20,555 nt of DNA from the IMG/VR virus record IMGVR_UViG_3300008459_000526, positions 1-20,555 of that record, one strand, 5' to 3'. Made by a program: the position numbers and the translations under genes. The notes under the pieces are model-generated. The model saw nothing but the letters and a program-made list of their open reading frames with translations. It had not been told where the DNA came from and did no database searches. This DNA is from a virus. Shown piece by piece: positions 12,861 through 20,066 of the stretch (its first letter is position 1; the number at the start of each line of letters is the position of its first letter).

Positions 12861-13484
12861 ATGATTTTATTATTTAATAAAATACCCGTAACCCGAGAAA
12901 GAAAAGTCAATGAAGCTGTAGCATTGGCCAAATCTTTGTACGGTTCAGAATTTTACAATTATCAAGGACAATATTGGTTTGGAGATAATTTAACTACAAA
13001 TTCTTTATTTCCAAATTGGATACTGCAAGAAGCTGAATCCGATTCTTCAAACGTTTTGATTGTCCAGATAATAAAATCTTATCTTAGATGGCTTTTTAGT
13101 GAAAAATATGGCTATGGTGGAAAAGTGGATTGGGAAAATATCCAATGCCCTTTCACAATAAATGATAAATTTTTACAAGCCTTGGCAAACAAATACTTTC
13201 CAAATGAAGACTTTTCTTCTTCCTCCGACTTATATGATATTTTGCCAAATATTAAAAAATTTGCAATTCAAAGTGATGTAAACTTTTTTAATATAAAGGG
13301 AACAGCAGAATCAATAAAATATGCAATTTGCACTTTATTGGGAGTGGCTGTAGATGCATGCGAAGTTCAAACAGGAAGTCCAGGATTTTTGATCGTTATA
13401 GCAGATATTCCAGAAAAATATAAACCATTTTTAAATAGAGCAGTCTACCCTGCTGGAATAATTGTCACATATCAATCTCCATGA
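12861..13484 (+). CDS. Baseplate wedge protein, gp7 / gpI-like, short form
   Basis: A 207-residue protein directly after gp6, 1 nt apart. The second half carries the tail protein I pattern: NFFNIKGTAESIKYAICTLL (a 'KGT..ai..al..lG' motif), then a G-S-PG-F strand, IADIPEKYKPFLNRAV and PAGIIVTYQ. In P2 gene order gpW (gp25), gpJ (gp6) and gpI follow each other, exactly as here. In T4 the same position in the wedge is taken by gp7 of 1032 residues. The call is therefore a minimal gp7 counterpart. The first half has WILQEAESDSSNVLIVQIIKSYLRWLF, a likely helix bundle. Confidence 0.7.
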   Translation: MILLFNKIPVTRERKVNEAVALAKSLYGSEFYNYQGQYWFGDNLTTNSLFPNWILQEAESDSSNVLIVQIIKSYLRWLFSEKYGYGGKVDWENIQCPFTINDKFLQALANKYFPNEDFSSSSDLYDILPNIKKFAIQSDVNFFNIKGTAESIKYAICTLLGVAVDACEVQTGSPGFLIVIADIPEKYKPFLNRAVYPAGIIVTYQSP

Positions 13485-13924
13485 TAAGTAAAATTATGAT
13501 GTTTGCGATGTCAATCGCATCAAGAGGTTTGGACAACAAGACTACGGATCTGGAAACAAAAAAGCTCAGACATGTTTCTTGTTTTGGTCTTAATGAAATT
13601 AATAGCTGTCCAAAATTAACAAAAAGCAAAAAAAGTGATTTTTATTATTGCGGTGGCTGTGGGTGTGGTGATCACCCACATACTTGGCTTGAAAAAAATT
13701 CAGGTGAATATTGTAAGCTAGATTATCCTCATTTGACCTGCCCGAATAAAATGCCCGGATTTTCCAATTACGATCCAAATAACCCTCTGGAGGACCTGGA
13801 AAGAAAAAAACAAATTGAGCAAATGCCAGCAGAAAATTTAAAATTTGTAGAGCTTACCGTCTCCTGCGATCTGGAAAAACAAGAAGTGCTTGAAAAATTA
13901 TTGAAAATCATTAAAGATTCATAA
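13481..13924 (+). CDS. Cysteine-rich protein, probable metal-binding
   Basis: A 147-residue protein of unknown function. It has C34, C43, C57, C60, C62, H65, H67, C78 and C87. The centre is FYYCGGCGCGDHPHTWL, followed by YCKLDYPHLTCPNK. This is a dense cluster suited to zinc or another metal. A C-terminal helix (EVLEKLLKIIKD) follows. I think related proteins occur beside neck genes in other marine myoviruses, but cannot verify that. It overlaps the gp7-like gene (ATGA at 13481-13484) and its TAA stop lies within the late box of gp13. Context suggests a structural or assembly protein between baseplate and neck (inference). Confidence 0.72.
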   Translation: MISKIMMFAMSIASRGLDNKTTDLETKKLRHVSCFGLNEINSCPKLTKSKKSDFYYCGGCGCGDHPHTWLEKNSGEYCKLDYPHLTCPNKMPGFSNYDPNNPLEDLERKKQIEQMPAENLKFVELTVSCDLEKQEVLEKLLKIIKDS

Positions 13925-13927
13925 ATA
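13920..13927 (+). promoter_or_regulatory. Late promoter CATAAATA of gp13
   Basis: CATAAATA with five nucleotides before the gp13 ATG at 13933. T4 geometry places the start exactly on the A of the ATG. The box contains the TAA stop of the preceding gene, and no Shine-Dalgarno sequence is present. Confidence 0.65.
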
Positions 13928-13932
13928 ATTTT

Positions 13933-14763
13933 ATGATACCAACCACCCGGCAGCAATTTATTGATTACAGTTATAGAGCACTAGGTGCGCCAGTCATCCA
14001 GATCAACGTAGATCCGCAGCAAGCTGAAGATCGGTTGGACGAGGCTTTGGAGTATATGTTTGAAAGACACTTTGATTTTAATCAAAGAGCTCTTTATCTT
14101 TATCAAATAACCCAAACTGATATCGATAACCGTTATTTTGATGTAAGCACATTTGGTAATGCTGTTGGTGCACAAGAAAAATATGATGCTTCTACAGGCA
14201 CAACTGGTTATTGGCCTACAGCGTCAGATGTTAGAACAGTAACAAAGGTTTACAGACCATCGGATGTATCTGGAGATTATATGTTCGATCTCAGATATCA
14301 GCTGACTTTATTCGACTTCTTTGGCTTATACTTTAACCAAGGAGGTCTTTATACGGGGCCCATGGCAAGCTATATGGAATCCATGAGTTACCTTAAATTG
14401 GTAAATGACGTATTCAATTATCCCGTCTCATATACATACACCAGAACAACAGATAGGCTTACACTCGATATGGATATGGGGTCTTTAATTGTGGGGTCAT
14501 ATCTCCTCTTGGAGACATACGTTCAGATTGATCCAAACCAATATCAAAAGGTTTGGGGAGACCGCGTATTTAAAAAGTATTATGTTGCTTTGCTGAAAAA
14601 ACAATGGGCTCAGAACTTGATGAAGTTTGCCGGTGTACCTCTTCCCGGTGGAGCCCAGCTGAATGCTGCAGCCATGATGGGGGAAGCTGTAAATGAGTTG
14701 AACCAAATTGAAGTAATGCTGACTAAGACACAGGAACTGCCACCAGATCCGCTAATAGGATAA
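13933..14763 (+). CDS. gp13: Neck protein, T4 gp13
   Basis: A 276-residue protein (T4 gp13 has 309). gp13 and gp14 form the neck that closes the filled head and joins the tail. The N-terminus has YRALGAPVIQINVDPQQ followed by EDRLDEALEYMFERHFD, the usual gp13 opening. The C-terminus has DRVFKKYYVALLKKQWAQNL, KFAGVPLPGG and a terminal helix AMMGEAVNELNQIEVML, also typical. Gene order 13-14-15-16-17-18-19 is that of T4. The start directly follows a late-type box and lacks a ribosome-binding site. Confidence 0.93.
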   Translation: MIPTTRQQFIDYSYRALGAPVIQINVDPQQAEDRLDEALEYMFERHFDFNQRALYLYQITQTDIDNRYFDVSTFGNAVGAQEKYDASTGTTGYWPTASDVRTVTKVYRPSDVSGDYMFDLRYQLTLFDFFGLYFNQGGLYTGPMASYMESMSYLKLVNDVFNYPVSYTYTRTTDRLTLDMDMGSLIVGSYLLLETYVQIDPNQYQKVWGDRVFKKYYVALLKKQWAQNLMKFAGVPLPGGAQLNAAAMMGEAVNELNQIEVMLTKTQELPPDPLIG

Positions 14764-14766
14764 AAA

Positions 14767-15417
14767 TTGATAAATCCATATTTCTCCAACAACCAGAATG
14801 AACAAAATCTTGTAGAAGATATAACTGTTGAAATTATACAGTCTACTGGAGTGGAATGTTACTACATTCCAAGGGATTATCTGTCAATAGATAAAATTTT
14901 TGGAGAAGATCCGGGTTCATATTTTGACAATGCATATGCTCTTGAAATGTATTTGCAGTCCTATAAGGGGTTTGAGGGAAACGATGTAATCACCCAATTT
15001 GGTTTGGAAATTAAAGACAAAGTCAATTTGGTGTTTGCAAGAAGAAGATTTAAACAAGAAGTAACAAACAAAAATCAAACTCTGACTAGACCCAGAGAAG
15101 GTGACTTGATTTATTTTCCGCCATCGAAATCATTGTTTGAAATAAATTTTGTAGAACATGAAAATCCATTCTACCCGCTGGGTAGACTTTATTCTTATTT
15201 TATAACAGCAGAACTCTTCACATACAGCTACGAGAAGATGTCTACCGACATTGCTGCCGTAAACGATGTAATGACCAATACCCGTGGTTTCTCTGGATCT
15301 GAAATAATTCCTCTGAACAATGGTCTGGGAACCACAGCTGGTATAAATGACATAGTTGACGTAGAGGCTGCGGGATATACGTTTGATCCCAATAACCCAT
15401 TTGCAGAATGTAATTAA
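14767..15417 (+). CDS. gp14: Neck protein, T4 gp14
   Basis: A 216-residue protein (T4 gp14 has 256). The N-terminus, NPYFSNNQNEQNLVEDI then ECYYIPRDYLSIDKIFGED, has the gp14 pattern, including the YIPR element. It is followed by FARRRFKQEV and the GDLIYFPPSKSLFEINFVEH segment, which are also typical. The start codon is TTG at 14767: AGGA at 14757-14760 lies 6 nt before it, and the next in-frame ATG (at about residue 60) would remove the conserved N-terminus. The gene begins 3 nt after gp13. Confidence 0.9.
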   Translation: MINPYFSNNQNEQNLVEDITVEIIQSTGVECYYIPRDYLSIDKIFGEDPGSYFDNAYALEMYLQSYKGFEGNDVITQFGLEIKDKVNLVFARRRFKQEVTNKNQTLTRPREGDLIYFPPSKSLFEINFVEHENPFYPLGRLYSYFITAELFTYSYEKMSTDIAAVNDVMTNTRGFSGSEIIPLNNGLGTTAGINDIVDVEAAGYTFDPNNPFAECN

Positions 15418-15425
15418 GGAAAACA

Positions 15426-16097
15426 ATGTTTCAACAATACTACAACAAAAGCTTAAGAAAAATGGTGGTAGCCTTTGGCTCTCTTTTTAATGATATTGTT
15501 GTAGAGCATGCAAATCCAGATGACATAAACAATCCTCTGAATATTCGTGTTCCAATTACATATGCACCACAAGAAAAATTTATTAGAAGACTGCTTGAGA
15601 CATCTTCTATAACCGATACCACAAGAATTGAAAATCAACTACCTCGGTTAAGCTACATAATGACCAATATCAGCCCGGATGCTTCTAGAAGAAGAACTAA
15701 ATTTTCAACATTAAAATCACCAAATGTTGTAGGCAATGACTGTCAGCCAGAAGGTTTTCAGGTTGAAAATGTAGTTCCAGTAAATATAGGTTTTAATCTT
15801 TTCGTATATACTAGGCATATCGATGACACCCTTCAAATAATAGAACAGATAATGCCTTATTTTAATCCAGACCATATTTTTGAAATTGATATGAACGATG
15901 CTCAAAAAGGAGTCAGAGTTCCTTTGATCATGACTTCAAATAATATAACCGAAAGATACGATGGAGATTTTGGAAACAGAAGAGTTAATATTTCTTCATT
16001 GAGTTTTATTGCAAAAAGCTATATCTATGGTGCTGTTACACCGATGACCAGAATCGAAGGCATCGGACTTACATTGGGTATTGAATATGATGAATAA
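15426..16097 (+). CDS. gp15: Tail sheath stabiliser and completion protein, T4 gp15
   Basis: A 223-residue protein (T4 gp15 has 272). It caps the sheath end of the tail before joining to the head. Shared points with T4 gp15 are the N-terminal MFQQYYNKSLRKMVVAFGSL, RVPITYAPQEKF, the LPRLSY strand, and FVYTRHIDDTLQIIEQIMPYF (T4 has a very similar FTRYEDDMFQIVEQILPYF). A late GDFGNRRVNISSLSF segment matches too. The start has AAGGA at 15416-15420, 5 nt before the ATG. It overlaps the start of gp16. Confidence 0.95.
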   Translation: MFQQYYNKSLRKMVVAFGSLFNDIVVEHANPDDINNPLNIRVPITYAPQEKFIRRLLETSSITDTTRIENQLPRLSYIMTNISPDASRRRTKFSTLKSPNVVGNDCQPEGFQVENVVPVNIGFNLFVYTRHIDDTLQIIEQIMPYFNPDHIFEIDMNDAQKGVRVPLIMTSNNITERYDGDFGNRRVNISSLSFIAKSYIYGAVTPMTRIEGIGLTLGIEYDE

Positions 16098-16536
16098 AAA
16101 TTTAGCTAATTTTTTTAATTTGCCACCCGAAAAAGAATCTAAAGAAAGATCAACCCAGGAATCTGGGGGAACTTTTGATTTTGGAAACTTTCAAAAAGAT
16201 TATGAATTTGTACAATCAAATTTAAAAAATCTCATAGGTAGTGGAAACGTTGCACTTGAAAGTGCCTTGAAGGTTGCAACTGAGTCAGATTCTCCCAGAG
16301 CATTTGAGGTTGTTGCAATAATGCTTAAAACAATGGCAGACTTAAACAACAATGTTTTGGACGTGCACAAAAAAGCCAAAGCCACTACAGCAGACACAAA
16401 AACGACAATCAAACAGACTAATAATTCCGTATTCATTGGTTCAACCAAGGATCTTCAAAACCTGTTAAATAAAGAGAGAAGCACTGAAAAAGAAGTGATT
16501 GAAGCGGAAATTATAAAAGATGTCGGAAACAAATAA
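16087..16536 (+). CDS. gp16: Small terminase subunit, T4 gp16
   Basis: A 149-residue protein from the ATG at 16087 (T4 gp16 has 164). An in-frame TTG at 16081 and an ATG at 16090 are alternatives. gp16 recognises DNA and regulates gp17 during packaging. The middle helix pair ALESALKVATESDSPRAFEV followed by VAIMLKTMADLNNNVLDVHKK is the hallmark of gp16 (T4 has the same 'ESESPRAYEVLSAMLK' type segment). The N-terminal 40 residues are variable. It overlaps gp15 by 11 nt and gp17 by 17 nt, a packed terminase operon. Confidence 0.9.
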   Translation: MMNKNLANFFNLPPEKESKERSTQESGGTFDFGNFQKDYEFVQSNLKNLIGSGNVALESALKVATESDSPRAFEVVAIMLKTMADLNNNVLDVHKKAKATTADTKTTIKQTNNSVFIGSTKDLQNLLNKERSTEKEVIEAEIIKDVGNK

Positions 16537-18163
16537 GCAGGGTTACAGAAATAATCCAAAATTAAAACCACCCGGGATACAGTTGTCCTACACAGAGGAA
16601 CAGCTGAAAGAATACGTAAAGTGTGCAAATGATCCTGTGTATTTTTGCAGTAAATATGTAAAAGTAAAAACACTGGACAAGGGAATAATGCCCTTTGAAT
16701 TGTATGATTATCAACAAAAATTTGTCAGTGCAATTCACAAAAATAGATTTGTCATTTCAAAGTGGCCCAGACAATCGGGTAAGTCTACCTCGGTTATTGG
16801 TTACATAACGCACTACGTAACATTTAACCAGTCAGTTAGCTGTGCTATTTTGGCCAACAAACTAAAGACTGCCAAGGATGAATTGTTTGCCAAATTGCAA
16901 TTAGCCTATGAAAATTTACCTCATTTTCTTCAACAAGGTGTAGTTGAGTGGAACAAGACTTCATTTAAGTTAGAAAATGGTTCAAGAGTAATATGTGATG
17001 CTACATCTTCCAGCGCAATCCGTGGTGGTTCGTACAACCTTCTACTTCTTGACGAATACGCCTTCTTGCCATCCCACGTAGCGGAAGAATTCTATTCATC
17101 AACATATCCAACAATTTCTGCTGGTACTACGACGAAGCTTATAATTGTATCTACCCCAAATGGAATGAATCACTTCCACAAACTTTGGGTGGATGCAAAC
17201 AGAGCAGAAGGCCATAAGTTAAAAAATAAATTTATTCCAGTAGAGGTATCGTGGAGAGATGTTCCTATTACTCCGGGTGGGCCAAAGCGTGATGACGTAT
17301 GGGCAGCGGAGCAAATTGCCAATACCAGTCCGGAGCAGTTTGAGCAGGAATATGGGTGCAGCTTTCTTGGATCATCAAATACTCTTATTTCTTCAACTAA
17401 GTTAAATGTTCTTGCGCCAGAGGAATTCATAAAAGAAGATGCAGATGGAACAAGAATTTTTAAAAATGAAAATAAAGATGACATATATTTCTTGATGGCT
17501 GACGTTTCTAGAGGCCAAGGGTCTGACTATTCGGCGGTAACGGTGATAAATGGATCAAGAAGCCCCTATGAGGTTGTGGCAACTTATAAGAACAATACAG
17601 TAAGCCCGTTCCATTTTCCAACAATTATAAAGTCTTTGGCTGAAAAATACAACCACGCATATGTGTTAGTGGAAACTAACGACATCGGAGGCCAAGTTGC
17701 AAACATACTTTATAACGACTTGGAATATGAGAATGTTTTGATGACAACCATAAAAGGAAGAAAAGGCCAAATGCTCTCACAGGGTTTTGCTGGAAGTAGG
17801 AGCGAATACGGCCTAAGAACAACAGCACAAACTAAAAAACTGGGGTGCGCCATCTTCAAAAGACTGGTAGAAGAAGACAAAATTTTATTGAATGATGAAC
17901 GAATTATACAAGAATTGATGACATTCGTGTCTAAATCAAACACGTTTAAAGCAGATGATGGGCACAATGATGACATGATAATGACGCTTGTGTTCTTCTC
18001 TTGGCTGTGTAGGCAGGAATACTTTGCCGATTTGATTGAGTCTGCCAAGTTAAATTTTGAACAAGCAAAGGATCCAGAGGAAGAGAATACTCTTTTTATG
18101 TTAAATCCAAATGAAGATGATGAAAAATTTTCAGATGGTACTGCTGTTTGGTATCCAGCTTAA
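16520..18163 (+). CDS. gp17: Large terminase subunit, T4 gp17 (ATPase and nuclease)
   Basis: A 547-residue protein (T4 gp17 has 610). It is the DNA packaging motor and headful nuclease. The ATPase domain has a Walker A motif RQSGKST (84-90), a Walker B motif LLLLDEYAF (174-182, D178, E179) and motif C STPNG (211-215). The RNase H-type nuclease domain has D328 in FLMADVSRGQGSDYS, E385 in YVLVETND and D484/D485 in DGHNDD. The D328 to E385 distance of 57 equals the D401 to E458 distance in T4. The adaptor region upstream of Walker A (CANDPVYFCSKYVKV, LYDYQQKFV) is also of gp17 type. All catalytic residues are present, so it is predicted to be active. Confidence 0.97.
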   Translation: MSETNKQGYRNNPKLKPPGIQLSYTEEQLKEYVKCANDPVYFCSKYVKVKTLDKGIMPFELYDYQQKFVSAIHKNRFVISKWPRQSGKSTSVIGYITHYVTFNQSVSCAILANKLKTAKDELFAKLQLAYENLPHFLQQGVVEWNKTSFKLENGSRVICDATSSSAIRGGSYNLLLLDEYAFLPSHVAEEFYSSTYPTISAGTTTKLIIVSTPNGMNHFHKLWVDANRAEGHKLKNKFIPVEVSWRDVPITPGGPKRDDVWAAEQIANTSPEQFEQEYGCSFLGSSNTLISSTKLNVLAPEEFIKEDADGTRIFKNENKDDIYFLMADVSRGQGSDYSAVTVINGSRSPYEVVATYKNNTVSPFHFPTIIKSLAEKYNHAYVLVETNDIGGQVANILYNDLEYENVLMTTIKGRKGQMLSQGFAGSRSEYGLRTTAQTKKLGCAIFKRLVEEDKILLNDERIIQELMTFVSKSNTFKADDGHNDDMIMTLVFFSWLCRQEYFADLIESAKLNFEQAKDPEEENTLFMLNPNEDDEKFSDGTAVWYPA

Positions 18164-18168
18164 AATTA

Positions 18169-18187
18169 TATAAATATTTTATAAATA
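18169..18187 (+). promoter_or_regulatory. Tandem late promoters before the sheath gene
   Basis: Two perfect TATAAATA boxes at 18169-18176 and 18180-18187. The first predicts a start near 18182 and a leader of about 15 nt with the AAGGGA ribosome-binding site (18187-18192). The second predicts a start near 18193 and a leader of about 4 nt without it. The doubled box fits the high demand for sheath protein. Confidence 0.75.
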
Positions 18188-18196
18188 AGGGAACAA

Positions 18197-19510
18197 ATGC
18201 CAAGCAACTTAAATTCATTCATTTCACCTGCAATTTTCCGCAGCGAATCAAAAACACTTCCTCTTTATGCGGGCATGTTGGCTGGATCTACATACGTTGC
18301 TCCCACCTTTAGCGGAGCTTCTGGTGCAGCCAGCACCGACCCAGGTGGATTGTTTGGATGGTTGATATATGCCAGAAGCCAAATTGCCAGCCCTGCAAGA
18401 GGATTCACATACGATCCGTACATTGAATACACCAACTATAATTCTTTAATCAATGACTTGAATCTTCTTGGTGGCGTAACCTACTGCCTTATGTCCAGAA
18501 ATACAGAAGGTGGAACTTTTGGTTTCTTTGCTTATAACGCATCCTCAGCCCAACCTAACGTAACGGCCAAAAATAACGGTAATGATTTTATCCATGCATT
18601 GAACTACCTTTCTTACGGTGGAACATTGGTAATCGCCGGAACATGTGCAGGATTTGTTACATACCAGAACACAACAACAAACCTGCTTGATGTAATGATC
18701 GGTCAAAGCGGATTTACAAACAGTGCAAGATTTTTAGAAAACAACGACTACATTATTGGAATTTTCCCTTCTGTAAATGACGGTGCTGGATACACTGCAT
18801 TAAATTTTGATTCTCTTTTCAGCAACTCTGCAAATGTTGTATTTACCGAGGGTGCAACCGTTGCCGACAGAATCTTCAATGTTGGTGGTCAAAGCAAAAA
18901 GCAATTCTCGACAGAAAGCCTTAGAAGTGGAACAAGCATTCTCTACACAATATCTTCTGTGGCGGATGCTGCAGGTGCATTTGCACGATCAAAAGATCAG
19001 CAAGATCTACCATTCACTGTTGCTGGAATAAATTACTCAATCCCACTAAACACCACAATTAATAACATTGTACAGTGGGAAGATACAACCACAAAAAACA
19101 TTTATAAAACAAATAGAGTAAATTTTTATTCCAAGACAGGAAATACCACAACTAGCCAGTATTTCCTTGGATCAGATCTAGTAGGAGCAACGGCTGGCGC
19201 TTCAGCTTCATATACATCAATTGAAAGAATTGGTCCAGCATATCTTAGAAACACGATAGAAAAAACCGTGAGAGAGATCATGTTGAAGTATCTTTACAAT
19301 CTCAACAATGCATCAACCCGTGCATCTGTTACTACCGAAATCACACTTTACATACAATCGCTTACCGAATATTTGGATACAACTTATACCCAAATTATAT
19401 GCGACGGAACGAATAACGTGGACAACTCCACAACCTTGAATGCGGAAGTAACCGTAAAACCACTAACAACAACGGAATCGTTCACATTTAACGTATCAAT
19501 ATCCACATAA
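18197..19510 (+). CDS. gp18: Tail sheath protein, T4 gp18-like
   Basis: A 437-residue protein (T4 gp18 has 659), so one of the surface-exposed insert domains of T4 is likely missing. Sheath subunits polymerise round the tube and contract at infection. The C-terminal region (about 343-437) has the conserved assembly domain: ERIGPAYLRNTIEKTVREIM, LKYLYNLNNASTRASVTTEI and a last strand set ending SFTFNVSIST. The N-terminal FGWLIYARSQIASP and the YTNYNSLINDLNLLG strand-helix also suit the family. A ribosome-binding site (AAGGGA) lies before the ATG, and tandem late boxes lie upstream. Position after the terminase and before the tube genes is the T4 order. Confidence 0.88.
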   Translation: MPSNLNSFISPAIFRSESKTLPLYAGMLAGSTYVAPTFSGASGAASTDPGGLFGWLIYARSQIASPARGFTYDPYIEYTNYNSLINDLNLLGGVTYCLMSRNTEGGTFGFFAYNASSAQPNVTAKNNGNDFIHALNYLSYGGTLVIAGTCAGFVTYQNTTTNLLDVMIGQSGFTNSARFLENNDYIIGIFPSVNDGAGYTALNFDSLFSNSANVVFTEGATVADRIFNVGGQSKKQFSTESLRSGTSILYTISSVADAAGAFARSKDQQDLPFTVAGINYSIPLNTTINNIVQWEDTTTKNIYKTNRVNFYSKTGNTTTSQYFLGSDLVGATAGASASYTSIERIGPAYLRNTIEKTVREIMLKYLYNLNNASTRASVTTEITLYIQSLTEYLDTTYTQIICDGTNNVDNSTTLNAEVTVKPLTTTESFTFNVSIST

Positions 19511-19522
19511 TAAAGATAAAAA

Positions 19523-20065
19523 ATGCCAAATGACAATAGCATACAATCATTTAAGCAGGCTTTTGGCGGCGGCACCAGAGCAAACAGATTTGAAGTAATA
19601 TCAACATCTGGATGGCCAACTGGTGTGGGTGTGGATCCAATCAATACCAAGTTTAAAATATTTGCTGCGTCTTTGCCACAGGCTGAAGTCGGAACGATAA
19701 CAGTACCATACCGTGGTAGAGTTCTTTATTTTGCAGGTGACAGAAACTACCCATCCTGGATTGTTAGTGTTTACGATGACAGTGGAACAAATAATTTGTG
19801 GAGAGCGTTCAATAAATGGAAAGAGTTGCTTGACAGCCACGTGACCCACACCGTGTCGAATTCGGATTTTTCTTATAAAAACCTTCAAAAGACTTGGAAA
19901 ATAAATCAATTAAATTTAAATGGTGGAGTTTTAAGAACCATAAATTTGATAAACTGCTGGCCCGAGCAAATAAGCAACATTGATCTAGATATGGCCAAGG
20001 CAGATTTTTCTGTGTTTAGCGTAAGTTTAAAATTTGATTACTACGATATCACGGGAGGATTGTAA
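19523..20065 (+). CDS. gp19: Tail tube protein, T4 gp19-like (copy 1)
   Basis: A 180-residue protein (T4 gp19 has 163). It forms the inner tube within the sheath. Typical points are FKQAFGGGTRANRFEV at the start, YRGRVLYFAGDRNYPSWIVSVYDD, NLWRAFNKWKELLDSHVTHT, a W-K-I-N-Q-L-N strand, INCWPEQISNIDLD and the final strand FSVSLKFDYYDI. It is paired with a second gp19-type gene 1 nt downstream. Only a weak AAAGATAAA purine run precedes the ATG. Confidence 0.92.
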   Translation: MPNDNSIQSFKQAFGGGTRANRFEVISTSGWPTGVGVDPINTKFKIFAASLPQAEVGTITVPYRGRVLYFAGDRNYPSWIVSVYDDSGTNNLWRAFNKWKELLDSHVTHTVSNSDFSYKNLQKTWKINQLNLNGGVLRTINLINCWPEQISNIDLDMAKADFSVFSVSLKFDYYDITGGL

Positions 20066-20066
20066 C

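Noticed and set aside
16081-16086. TTG at 16081 as the start of gp16
   Set aside because: ATG codons at 16087 and 16090 follow at once; there is no ribosome-binding site that favours the TTG.
17170-18048. Minus-strand frames of 104 and 112 codons inside the terminase gene
   Set aside because: They are antisense shadows of a gene with full catalytic motifs, and have no start signals.
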